Assembly (NCBI GenBank): GCA_003220495.1
Contig: QHSP01000043.1
Span: forward strand, 1 to 63,175
Length of the DNA stretch: 63,175 bases
DNA from: Candidatus Rokuibacteriota bacterium
Lineage (GTDB): Bacteria > Methylomirabilota > Methylomirabilia > Rokubacteriales > CSP1-6
Reading direction: 5' to 3'
Below the pieces are notes generated by a model. That model searched no databases. It was not told where the DNA came from and worked only from the letters and a program-made list of their open reading frames with translations. Positions 21,971 to 29,334 of the stretch are shown here, piece after piece. A program made the translations under genes and the position numbers. The first letter of the stretch is position 1; each line of letters starts with the position of its first letter.

Positions 21971-22019
21971 GCTCCCACCCTCTTTTCGTCCGACTGGACG
22001 CCGTGGCCCTTCGTGCGTC

Positions 22020-22060
22020 GAGCTGGAGACCCCGGCCCGGCGGGCCGAGATCTCCAGCTC
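22020..22060. terminator. Large nested hairpin
   Basis: A perfect 10-bp outer stem (GAGCTGGAGA at 22020-22029 / TCTCCAGCTC at 22051-22060) encloses an inner GGCCC/GGGCC stem. It lies 67-107 nt beyond the stop of the minus-strand 54-aa gene and upstream of the DUF3185-like gene, and could act as a terminator or mRNA-stability element. No U-tract is visible. Confidence 0.55.
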
Positions 22061-22126
22061 TCTATGCAATGCGCCCGGAGTCGCGACGGGCCGAGCGCTG
22101 TATTTTCCCGCTGGTAGTCGAAAACG

Positions 22127-22291
22127 TCAGCGACGGGGCTGCGGGCGCTCGGCACGATCCGCGTCCTCGGGGTCCGCGTGCCATTCCTCGCGCCGATCGT
22201 CCGGACGACGCCGCTCGTCCCTTTGCGCCTTCTGATCGCCGCGGCTCGGATCGCTCCGCTGCTCGCGCGGCTTGTCGTGGGCCTGCTGCAC
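22127..22291 (-). CDS. Small highly charged hydrophilic protein, 54 aa
   Basis: The sequence is almost entirely Arg, Asp, Glu, Gln, Pro and Ala (SRGDQKAQRDERRRPDDRRE), with a single Trp and no hydrophobic core, so it should be intrinsically disordered, like stress hydrophilins. The GTG start has GAGGAGAG 6 nt upstream. A sigma-54 type promoter lies 78 nt upstream. The family is not recognised and the stress role is inferred from composition and promoter. Confidence 0.55.
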   Translation of the reverse strand: MQQAHDKPREQRSDPSRGDQKAQRDERRRPDDRREEWHADPEDADRAERPQPRR

Positions 22292-22368
22292 GGATCTCTC
22301 CTCTACGCGAGAGATCGCCTGTGTGGTGCTTCTGGAGGGCCGGACGATACACACGGCGACGTGCTGTG

Positions 22369-22383
22369 GCAAAGGCCGTGCCG
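22369..22383 (-). promoter_or_regulatory. Sigma-54 promoter for the hydrophilic small gene
   Basis: On the minus strand the sequence is CGGCAC-GGCCT-TTGC, with the invariant GG/GC spacing of 12 nt. The expected start site is near 22357, leaving a leader of about 65 nt. Site B lies about 100 bp upstream, and the plus-strand DUF748 promoter shares it. Confidence 0.6.
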
Positions 22384-22484
22384 AGATCGCCGTCACGCCG
22401 GGAGTGACCGGAGAACGCGCAACGCGACGCGAACTTGCGGAGCTCTCCGGCTTCCGCGTTCGCGCCAGTCGACGCGACGGGCTT

Positions 22485-22503
22485 GTAACTCTTACCGAGA
22501 AGG
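22485..22503. promoter_or_regulatory. Palindromic enhancer-like box, site B (shared by divergent promoters)
   Basis: The sequence GTAA-CTC-TTAC-CGA-GAAG contains the GTAA-N3-TTAC core at 22485-22495. It is flanked by a plus-strand sigma-54 promoter (22540-22555) and a minus-strand one (22369-22383). Confidence 0.65.
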
Positions 22504-22539
22504 ATTGTCCTGCCTCGCGCTTTTTCCACGCTTCACGCC

Positions 22540-22555
22540 GGGCACATGTCTTGCT
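22540..22555 (+). promoter_or_regulatory. Sigma-54 promoter for the DUF748 gene
   Basis: The sequence is GGGCAC-ATGTC-TTGCT, with correct -24/-12 spacing. Initiation would fall near 22566. That excludes the in-frame GTG at 22566 as a translation start and favours the TTG at 22584. Confidence 0.7.
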
Positions 22556-22583
22556 CGCGTGAGTCGTGCTGGAGGAGGCGGAG

Positions 22584-24221
22584 TTGTATACCCGATCCCG
22601 GTTCTCGACGATCTCGCGCGCCGTGCTACGCGGCGCTCGCCGGCACTGGATCGCGATCGGCATTCCGATCGCGGTCGTGCTGGTCATCGCCTACACCATC
22701 GCGTTTCTGATCGACGAGCCGCTGCGCCGGTACACCGAGGCGAAGATGAACCACGCGCTCAAGGGCTACACCGCGCGCATCGGCAAGCTCGACTTCCACC
22801 CGCTGGGCTACGCGCTCGACCTGTACGACGTGGTGATCACGCAAGACGCCTATCCCGACCCTCCGGTGCTCCGCATCGCGAGCCTGAGCGCGAGCGTCCA
22901 CTGGCCCGCGCTGCTCGATGGGCGCCTCGTCGGCGACGTCGAGCTCGAAAAGCCCGAAGTCTACCTCAACCTGCCGCAAGCGAGGAAGGAGATCGCCGAC
23001 CCAACCCCGGTGAAGGAGCGCGGCTGGCAGGACGCGCTGGAGGCCGTCTACCCGCTGAAGATCAACCATTTCGAGATTCGCGACGGCGACATCACCTACG
23101 TCGACGAGGGCCCGTTCAAGCCGTTGCGCATCCGCAACCTCGAGCTCGTGGCGACCAATATCCGCAACCGTCCCGCCGAGCGTCCCTATCCATCCGACGT
23201 CCGGTTCTCGGCGCTCGTGTTCGAGTCGGGGCGCCTCTCCGCTGACGGTCAGGCCGACTTCCTGGCGGAGCCCAATCCGGCCTTCCGGGGTGACGTCGAG
23301 CTCGCCGACATCGAGCTCGACTACTTCAAGCCGATCACGAATCGCTACAACCTCTGGGTCGACAAGGGCGTGCTCTCGGCGACGGGCCATGCCGAGTACG
23401 CCCAGGAGACGAAGACGGTCGCGTTGTCACGCGCAGCCATCGACGGGATTCATGTGGACTACGTGCACACGGCGCCGACGGCCGGCGCCGAGCGCGAGAC
23501 GCGCGCACAGGCCGCGACCGCCGCCAAGCAGGCGAGCAACGCCCCTGATCTGGTCGTTCGGATCAGCGAGCTGCGCCTCACGAAGAGCACGGTCGGGTTC
23601 GTCAACAAGGCGACCACGCCGTCGTACCGCGTCTTCCTCGCGGACACCGACGGCACATTGACGAATCTCAGCAACCAGCAGATCGAGGGCAGCGCCGTGG
23701 CCAAGCTCAAAGGCGCCTTCATGGGGACCGGCACGGCCACCGCCGACGCGACCTTCAGGGCGGACAAGGCCGGCCCGAGCTTCGACATCGGCGTGCGCAT
23801 CGAAGAAGTCGACGTCACCAAGCTGAACGACATCTTCCGCGCGTACGGGCGGTTCGACACATCGGCCGGGCACTTCCACCTCTATTCCGAGCTCGACGCG
23901 AAGGATGGCGTCGTCACGGGATACATCAAGCCGTTGTTCAACGACCTCAAGATCTACGACAAGCGGCAGGACAAGTCGAAGCCGCTCGTTCGGAAGATGT
24001 ACGAGCGCGTCGTGAGCGGGGTGGCCAAGGTTCTCAAGAATCGGCCGCGTGAGGAAGTCGCCACCAAGGCCCAGGTGCTCGGGCGGATCGACAACCCCAA
24101 GGTCGGCACCGTGGCCGCCGTGGTCCGCCTCGTCCAGAACGCCCTCTTCAAGGCCATCCTGCCCGGCTTCGACCTCGAAGTTTCGCGAGCCGGCCGCGAG
24201 GAGAGTCGGGCGGAGAAATGA
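22584..24221 (+). CDS. DUF748/AsmA-like envelope protein
   Basis: The 545-aa protein has one N-terminal membrane anchor (HWIAIGIPIAVVLVIAYTIAFLID) and a long periplasmic beta-rich region typical of DUF748 (YTARIGKLDFHPLGYALDL, INHFEIRDGDITYVDEG, AHFHLYSELDAKDG-like strands, VTGYIKPLFNDLKIYDK). The family is related to AsmA/TamB-type envelope proteins. GGAGGAGG (22571-22578) sits 5 nt before TTG at 22584, and the predicted transcript starts near 22566, so I prefer TTG over the upstream GTG. Its promoter is of sigma-54 type. Confidence 0.85.
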   Translation: MYTRSRFSTISRAVLRGARRHWIAIGIPIAVVLVIAYTIAFLIDEPLRRYTEAKMNHALKGYTARIGKLDFHPLGYALDLYDVVITQDAYPDPPVLRIASLSASVHWPALLDGRLVGDVELEKPEVYLNLPQARKEIADPTPVKERGWQDALEAVYPLKINHFEIRDGDITYVDEGPFKPLRIRNLELVATNIRNRPAERPYPSDVRFSALVFESGRLSADGQADFLAEPNPAFRGDVELADIELDYFKPITNRYNLWVDKGVLSATGHAEYAQETKTVALSRAAIDGIHVDYVHTAPTAGAERETRAQAATAAKQASNAPDLVVRISELRLTKSTVGFVNKATTPSYRVFLADTDGTLTNLSNQQIEGSAVAKLKGAFMGTGTATADATFRADKAGPSFDIGVRIEEVDVTKLNDIFRAYGRFDTSAGHFHLYSELDAKDGVVTGYIKPLFNDLKIYDKRQDKSKPLVRKMYERVVSGVAKVLKNRPREEVATKAQVLGRIDNPKVGTVAAVVRLVQNALFKAILPGFDLEVSRAGREESRAEK

Positions 24222-24229
24222 CCGGGCCG

Positions 24230-24247
24230 GTAAGACTTACCGAGTAA
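24230..24247. promoter_or_regulatory. Palindromic enhancer-like box, site C
   Basis: The sequence GTAA-GAC-TTAC-CGA-GTAA is the most perfect copy: three half-sites at 7-bp spacing. It begins 9 nt after the DUF748 stop and lies 72 bp upstream of the sigma-54 promoter of the YtxH-like gene. Confidence 0.7.
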
Positions 24248-24319
24248 GAATGCGCGGATGGACTCTACGTTTCCACCGTCGTCCACAGGATTTCCACCGC
24301 GGTCGACGCCCGCGAGGTG

Positions 24320-24335
24320 TGGCACCCCTCTTGCT
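24320..24335 (+). promoter_or_regulatory. Sigma-54 promoter for the YtxH-like gene
   Basis: The sequence is TGGCAC-CCCTC-TTGCT, a full match to the -24/-12 consensus core. It lies 58 nt before the ATG at 24393. Confidence 0.8.
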
Positions 24336-24392
24336 CGGCGAACAGACTCGACGTCTCGACGAGGGACGCCTCAACGAGAAAGGAGGAGGGCG

Positions 24393-24623
24393 ATGTTTCG
24401 ATTCGTCTTCGGAGCGCTCATCGGAGGGTTCGCCGTCTGGTACTGGGGCGAGGAAATCCGCGCATACACCGAAAGCCGAACGGTCGGCGTTCGCCGGAGC
24501 GCGGCCGACGCGATCCGCTCGGTCGGCAAGAAGGCCGAAGACGTGCTGGATCGGACGAAGGAACACGTGAGCGCCGTGTCTCAGTCAGGACAGGACGCGA
24601 TCCGTCCGCCCCAGCATCACTGA
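24393..24623 (+). CDS. YtxH-like small membrane protein, 76 aa
   Basis: A glycine-containing membrane helix at residues 3-20 (RFVFGALIGGFAVWYWG) is followed by a charged amphipathic helix (AADAIRSVGKKAEDVLDRTK). This is the layout of YtxH-type general stress proteins. AGGAGGAGGG sits directly before the ATG. It is followed by the 56-aa basic gene 32 nt downstream, probably on the same transcript. Expression is expected to be sigma-54 dependent. Confidence 0.7.
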   Translation: MFRFVFGALIGGFAVWYWGEEIRAYTESRTVGVRRSAADAIRSVGKKAEDVLDRTKEHVSAVSQSGQDAIRPPQHH

Positions 24624-24655
24624 TCGACAGGCTTTCGCACCCGGAAGGAAGGATC

Positions 24656-24826
24656 ATGCCGAAAGGTAGGCGTTTGCGCGGCGTCGGCGCGAAGGAGCGA
24701 CGCCAGTACGAGCACATCAAGGCATCCGCCCGGAAGTCCGGCCGCTATGGCCGGCGTGCCAAGGAAGTCGCGGCGCGGACGGTCATGAAGCAGCACAAGG
24801 CGAAGGGCCACGCCAAGGGCCGCTAG
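24656..24826 (+). CDS. Small basic protein, 56 aa (resembles the so-called plasmid stabilization protein family)
   Basis: The protein is rich in Lys, Arg and His (KERRQYEHIKASARKSGR, AKGHAKGR). The spacing of KERRQYEHI, a Gly/Tyr turn, KEVAARTV and a Lys/Gly tail recalls small proteins annotated as plasmid stabilization proteins. Those have no proven role in plasmid maintenance, and nothing here suggests a plasmid. GGAAGGA precedes the ATG. The likely properties are nucleic-acid binding or disorder. Confidence 0.6.
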   Translation: MPKGRRLRGVGAKERRQYEHIKASARKSGRYGRRAKEVAARTVMKQHKAKGHAKGR

Positions 24827-24896
24827 ACCCGCCGCCGGCGACCACGCGGCGCGCTCTCCCGCGGGGCCGCCGCCGTCGGCGCCGACCCCGCCCCTC

Positions 24897-24914
24897 GTAA
24901 GAATTACCAGGTAG
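24897..24914. promoter_or_regulatory. Palindromic enhancer-like box, site D
   Basis: The sequence GTAA-GAA-TTAC-CAG-GTAG lies 82 bp upstream of the sigma-54 promoter of the BON lipoprotein gene. The surrounding 24827-25043 gap holds this box, the promoter and the ribosome binding site. Confidence 0.65.
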
Positions 24915-24996
24915 GGTTTTCGCGCCTCGGGGCATTCATCGAGGCGCCGGCGTCGACCGACCCCGTCGACACAAGGGATCGCGTGCGTGTCGTCAC

Positions 24997-25012
24997 TGGC
25001 ACAGGGTTTGCC
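24997..25012 (+). promoter_or_regulatory. Sigma-54 promoter for the BON lipoprotein operon
   Basis: The sequence is TGGCAC-AGGGT-TTGCC with exact -24/-12 spacing. Initiation near 25023 leaves AAGGAGG (25026-25032) and the ATG at 25044 on a short leader. Confidence 0.8.
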
Positions 25013-25043
25013 GCTTCAATCGATCAAGGAGGTCAGAGAAACC

Positions 25044-25361
25044 ATGCGTTCCCTCAGAGCCCTCACGGCGCTCACGCTCCTCGCGCTCACCTCGGTCGTT
25101 CTGGTCGCCTGCGCGTCGACGACCGGCAAAAGTGTCGGTGAGAACGTCGACGATGTGACGATCACCAGCGAGGTCAAGGCCAAGCTCGCCGCCGAGAAAA
25201 TCTCGACCCTGACCAACATCAGCGTGGACACGGATCGACGCACCGTCTATCTGGCCGGGACGGTCGACGATGCCGAGATGCGCGCCAGGGCCGAAGCGAT
25301 CGCGCGGAGCGTGACGCACGTCAGCAGCGTCGTCAACAACCTCACGGTACGAACCCAGTAG
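25044..25361 (+). CDS. BON-domain lipoprotein (OsmY-like)
   Basis: The 105-aa lipoprotein has a signal peptide ending in lipobox LVAC (Cys23), then one BON domain (DDVTITSEVKAKLAAEKI, RRTVYLAGTVDDAEMRARAE, THVSSVVNNLTV). BON domains bind lipids and are found in osmotic-shock proteins such as OsmY and in envelope-maintenance lipoproteins. AAGGAGG precedes the ATG. Its stop is 13 nt before the AI-2E-family gene, so it likely leads an operon with that gene and the penicillin-binding protein. It is controlled by a sigma-54 type promoter. Confidence 0.85.
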   Translation: MRSLRALTALTLLALTSVVLVACASTTGKSVGENVDDVTITSEVKAKLAAEKISTLTNISVDTDRRTVYLAGTVDDAEMRARAEAIARSVTHVSSVVNNLTVRTQ

Positions 25362-25374
25362 CGCTCCGGCGCGA

Positions 25375-27207
25375 GTGACCCCTCTCAAGCCGCTCGACGC
25401 GTCCGGGACCTCGCGGCTCGCCGTCCTGGGCGCGCTGATCCTGGCGATCGCGTGCCTCTACTGGGCACGCATCGTGTTCATCCCGATCGCGCTGGCGCTG
25501 CTGGCAACGTTCCTCCTGAGCCCAGTGGTCGCGCTGCTGCGTCGGATGGGGCTGCATCACGTCGCCGCGGTCGTCATCGTCTTCGTGCTGACGGTCCTGC
25601 TGGTCGCGGGGCTCGGGTGGGGGCTGTTCAGCCAGCTCACCACGCTCACCGACGATCTGCCGCAGTACCGCGCGACCATCGCACGCAAGATCGCTGACGT
25701 GCAGCGCGTGGGCCGCGGCGGCCCGCTCCAGAAGGTGGAGGAAACCGCGCATGACGTGATGGCGCAGATCGAGCGCGTGCACCCGTCCACCACCAAGCCG
25801 CTGCCGGTCGTCGTGACCTCGCCCAATCCGCTCTGGCAGATCCCGAAGATCGTCGAGCCGGTCGGGGGCGCGGTCTTCGTCCTGGTGCTCGTCGTCTTCA
25901 TGCTCATCCAGCAGCAGGAGCTCCGCGCGCGCGTCGTCCGACTCTTCGGTTCCGACCGGCTCGCCGAGACGACCCGCGCGCTCGACGAGGCCAGCGCGCG
26001 GATCAGCAGCTACCTGCTGACCCAGACCGCGCTCAACGCGAGCTTCGGCGTCACGATCGCGCTCGGTCTGTTCGTGCTGGGCTTGCCCTTCGCGCTGACG
26101 TGGGGCGTCTTCGGCGCGCTCATGCGTTTCATTCCGTACGCCGGTGCCTGGGTGGCCGCCTCGGTTCCGGTGCTGGTGAGCCTGGCGGTCTTCGACGGCT
26201 GGGTGAAGCCCCTGCTCATCGTCGGGCTTTTCGCCGCCACGGAGGCGATCATCGCCTTCATCCTGGAGCCCCTGTTCTTCGCCCGCAGCGCCGGCGTGTC
26301 GTCGATCGCCCTGCTGATCTCGGTCGCCTTCTGGACGTGGCTCTGGGGTCCGATCGGCCTCGCGCTCGCGATCCCTCTCACCGTGTGGCTCGTGGTGTTC
26401 TCGCACACGATCAAGGGCCTCGAGTTCATCGGGATCCTGGTCGACGACGATCCGGGCTTCGCTCCGCACGTCATCTTCTATCAGCGCGCCCTGGCCGGCG
26501 ACGCTCAGGAGGCGGCCGAGCTCGTCGCCGAGGCGGTGAAGTCCGGCTCTGACCTGGCGGCCTACGACTCGATCCTGGTGCCGGCGCTCGCCCGCGCCCG
26601 TCGCGATCACGACGTGGGTCAGCTGCCGGCCGCCGAGTACGCCCACGTGATCGAGACGACGCGCGCGGTGCTCGACCGGGCGATCGCGGAGGGGCCGGCG
26701 CGCGGGCCGGAGGCGCCGGGCGAAGCGCCCCGGCGCGTGATCATCGCGGGCTGTCCAGTCCAGGACGAAGCCGACCGCGTCGTGCTCACGACGTTGCGCC
26801 GTCTCCTCGAGCGCGACGGCTACGCGGTGCAGATCGCGCCGGCCGGCGCGCTCGTCGCGGAGACGATCGCCGCCGTCGTGGCGATGACGCCCGTGGCGAT
26901 CATCGTGAGCTCCGTGGAAGAGCGCGGGCGCGCGCGCCATTTCGTGAAGCGGCTCCGCGCGGCGTGTCCGGAGAGTGTGATCGTCGTCGGATGCTGGGGG
27001 CTTCAGGGCTCGGCGAAGCTCCGAGCCGACCTCTGCGCGGCGGGCGCCGACGATGTCGTCACCACGCTGGGCCAGGCGCGGAGCGACCTGCTCCGCTTGA
27101 CGCCGGCGCCGGAGCGGGCGCCCACGAAAGACAGCGAGCCGACTTCTTCCCGAGCACTCGCGCGGGACGGCGTCGGTCTCGCGACGTCGGCAAGCGGAGC
27201 GTCATGA
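25375..27207 (+). CDS. AI-2E family permease with an extra C-terminal soluble domain
   Basis: The 610-aa protein has an N-terminal region (about 15-355) with the AI-2E/PerM topology: paired N-terminal helices, a soluble loop, and the conserved ALMRFIPYAGAWVAA and FILEPLFFARSAGVSS regions. Family members range from signal exporters to Na+/H+ antiporters, so the cargo is unknown. After a linker, residues about 450-575 form a soluble alpha/beta domain (RVIIAGCPVQDEADRVVL, LLERDGYAVQIAPAG, VAMTPVAIIVSS, GCWGLQGSAKL). It resembles a B12-binding or receiver-like Rossmann fold without the DxHxxG motif. The start is GTG, 13 nt after the BON gene. Confidence 0.8.
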   Translation: MTPLKPLDASGTSRLAVLGALILAIACLYWARIVFIPIALALLATFLLSPVVALLRRMGLHHVAAVVIVFVLTVLLVAGLGWGLFSQLTTLTDDLPQYRATIARKIADVQRVGRGGPLQKVEETAHDVMAQIERVHPSTTKPLPVVVTSPNPLWQIPKIVEPVGGAVFVLVLVVFMLIQQQELRARVVRLFGSDRLAETTRALDEASARISSYLLTQTALNASFGVTIALGLFVLGLPFALTWGVFGALMRFIPYAGAWVAASVPVLVSLAVFDGWVKPLLIVGLFAATEAIIAFILEPLFFARSAGVSSIALLISVAFWTWLWGPIGLALAIPLTVWLVVFSHTIKGLEFIGILVDDDPGFAPHVIFYQRALAGDAQEAAELVAEAVKSGSDLAAYDSILVPALARARRDHDVGQLPAAEYAHVIETTRAVLDRAIAEGPARGPEAPGEAPRRVIIAGCPVQDEADRVVLTTLRRLLERDGYAVQIAPAGALVAETIAAVVAMTPVAIIVSSVEERGRARHFVKRLRAACPESVIVVGCWGLQGSAKLRADLCAAGADDVVTTLGQARSDLLRLTPAPERAPTKDSEPTSSRALARDGVGLATSASGAS

Positions 27208-27314
27208 CACTCTCTTTCGAGACCCGCCGTCGCGGTGGCGGCGATGATGGCGCAGGTCCTGGCGACGAGCATTCTCCGCACGATGGTCAGGCAGCGCCGG
27301 CGCTGATCCAGTGA
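27204..27314 (+). CDS. Possible 36-aa linker gene, doubtful
   Basis: A short frame begins with ATG overlapping the AI-2E stop (ATGA). It ends in a TGA that overlaps the GTG start of the penicillin-binding protein (GTGA). This arrangement would couple all three genes translationally. The peptide is Gly/Asp/Pro-rich with no recognisable domain (FETRRRGGGDDGAGPGDE). It could simply be an untranslated spacer. Confidence 0.3.
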   Translation: MTLSFETRRRGGGDDGAGPGDEHSPHDGQAAPALIQ

Positions 27315-29281
27315 AGAGACCTCGCACCCTCCTCGGGTTCGCCATGCTGGCCGCGCCGGTCCTCGGCGTGATCGTGCTGGCCTGGGGATGGTGGGCCCTG
27401 TCGCTGCCGAGACGCGGAGTGCCGCCGATCGGCTATCTCGACATCGACGGCCGGGAGATCACGTCGTTCGAGAGTGAGTCCGGGCGCGTCCAGATCTGGA
27501 TGCCGCTCGAGCACATGCCGCCCGCCGTCGCCGCCGCCGTCATCGCCGCCGAGGACCGACGGTTCATGCGACATCACGGCGTGGACCTGCTGGCGGTCGC
27601 CCGGGCCGCGTTCACCAACGCCCGCGAGGCCAATGTCGTGCGCGGCGCCAGCACGATCACGCAGCAGCTCACGCGCGGGCTCTTCCTGACGCGCGAGCGA
27701 ACCTGGTGGCGCAAGGCGCGCGAGATCGCGATCGCTCTCGTGCTCGAGCTGCGCTACTCGAAGCCGCAGATCCTCGAGGCGTACCTCAACACCGTGTATC
27801 TCGGCCAGCAGCGCGGCGCCGCGGTTCATGGCGTCGGCGCGGGCGCGCGTCACCTCTTCGGCAAGAGCCTCGAGGCGCTCCAGCTCGACGAGGTCGCGCT
27901 GCTCGCCGCCGCGATCCGGGCGCCGAATCGCATCTTCGTCGAGCCACCCGCGCTCCTCCGGGGCCGCCGCGACCGCGTTCTGGAAGCGATGGTCAAAGAC
28001 GGCGCGGCCAGCGCGGCGGAGGCGCGCGCCGCCATGACACGGCCGACGCGACCGGCGCAGAAGGTCGCGGCCGTGGCGCCCTGGTTCATGGAGCTCGTGC
28101 GCGGCGAGGTCGCCCAGCGCGGCGGCGAGGCGCTCGGCGGGGTGCAGCTGGTGACGAGCCTCGACCGTCGCCTCCAGGAGGCCGCGGAGACGGCCGTGCG
28201 AGACCGTCTGGCGCAGGTCGAACGCTCCCGGCGCCTGCCGGCGAACTCGCTCCAGGCCGCGGTGGTGGCGATCGAGCCCGTGTCGGGGCAGATCCGCGCG
28301 CTCGTCGGCGGCCGGCGCTTCGCGCAAAGCGAGTTCAACCGGGCGACGAAGGCGCGGCGCCAGCCCGGCTCGCTCTTCAAGCCGCTCGTGTATCTCGCCG
28401 CCTTCGAGGGGCGCGCGCGCGAGATCACCCCGGCGACGCTCGTCGACGACGAGCCCGTCGTGATTCCGGCGCGCGGCGGCGGGTGGACGCCGCACAACAT
28501 CGACGGACAGTTCCACGGCCCGGTGACGATCCGACGCGCCCTCGAGGAGTCGCTGAACGTGCCGGCCGCGCTCGTGGCGCAGGGCGTCGGTCTGGGCTAC
28601 GTGACGCGCGTCGCTCACGCGGCCGGCATCACCAGCTCGCTCGCCGCGGTGCCCTCGCTCGCGCTCGGCACCTCGGAAGTGACCCTCCTGGAGATGACCA
28701 CGGCCTTCGCGACGATCGCCAACGGCGGCATACGAGTGCGGCCAACCACGCTCGGCTCCGCCGGCGCGGTCGCGCTCAAACCGCTGCCGGAGCCCGCGCG
28801 CGTCGTCTCCTCCGAGTCGGCCTTCATCATCACGCATCTCATGCGCGGCGTCATGCGCCGCGGCACCGGCGGCTCGAGCGCCCGCTGGGGCTTGCAGGAA
28901 ATCACCGCCGGGAAGACCGGGACGACCGACGGCCTGCGCGACGCGTGGTTCATCGGCTACACGCCGAATCTCGTCGTGGGCGTGTGGGTCGGCGCCGACG
29001 ACGCGCACGCGATCGGGCTCGCCGGGGCGGACATCGCGCTCCCGATCTGGGCCGACGTCATGATGAAGGCGACCCGCTGGACGCCGCCCCCGCCGTTCAT
29101 GCCGCCGCCCGGCATCGTCATGACGCCCGTCGACTCGGCCACCGGCCGCCGGGTCTGCGGCAGCGAAGAGGCGATCAGCGAGGCCTTCCGTCAGGGCAGC
29201 GAGCCCGCGGCGTGCGACTCGATGGCCGACGCGCCCGGCCTCCGCGACGTCGGGAACTGGTTTCGCGGGATCTTTCGCTGA
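27311..29281 (+). CDS. Class A penicillin-binding protein (transglycosylase/transpeptidase)
   Basis: The 656-aa bifunctional peptidoglycan synthase has an N-terminal membrane anchor (about 5-30). The GT51 transglycosylase domain carries the catalytic Glu in AAEDRRFMRHHGVD (near 80), GASTITQQLTRGLF and LEAYLNTVYLGQQRGA. The transpeptidase domain has SxxK in RQPGSLFKP (near 353), SxN in ESLNVPAA and KTG in GKTGTTDGLRDAWF. All catalytic motifs are intact. The GTG start overlaps the preceding short frame. It is likely the distal gene of the BON/AI-2E operon, tying wall synthesis to the same regulation. Confidence 0.93.
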   Translation: MKRPRTLLGFAMLAAPVLGVIVLAWGWWALSLPRRGVPPIGYLDIDGREITSFESESGRVQIWMPLEHMPPAVAAAVIAAEDRRFMRHHGVDLLAVARAAFTNAREANVVRGASTITQQLTRGLFLTRERTWWRKAREIAIALVLELRYSKPQILEAYLNTVYLGQQRGAAVHGVGAGARHLFGKSLEALQLDEVALLAAAIRAPNRIFVEPPALLRGRRDRVLEAMVKDGAASAAEARAAMTRPTRPAQKVAAVAPWFMELVRGEVAQRGGEALGGVQLVTSLDRRLQEAAETAVRDRLAQVERSRRLPANSLQAAVVAIEPVSGQIRALVGGRRFAQSEFNRATKARRQPGSLFKPLVYLAAFEGRAREITPATLVDDEPVVIPARGGGWTPHNIDGQFHGPVTIRRALEESLNVPAALVAQGVGLGYVTRVAHAAGITSSLAAVPSLALGTSEVTLLEMTTAFATIANGGIRVRPTTLGSAGAVALKPLPEPARVVSSESAFIITHLMRGVMRRGTGGSSARWGLQEITAGKTGTTDGLRDAWFIGYTPNLVVGVWVGADDAHAIGLAGADIALPIWADVMMKATRWTPPPPFMPPPGIVMTPVDSATGRRVCGSEEAISEAFRQGSEPAACDSMADAPGLRDVGNWFRGIFR

Positions 29282-29334
29282 CGGGCTAGCCGTCGAGCGT
29301 TGACAGACCGCCGCCGGGGCGGTATGTCTCGGCC

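Noticed and set aside
22566-22583. GTG start for the DUF748 gene
   Set aside because: It coincides with the predicted sigma-54 transcription start and lacks a ribosome binding site, whereas TTG 22584 has one.
24656-24826. Evidence for a plasmid from the plasmid-stabilization-like small protein
   Set aside because: That family name is historical. There is no replication, partition or toxin gene, and the neighbours are chromosomal stress and wall genes.
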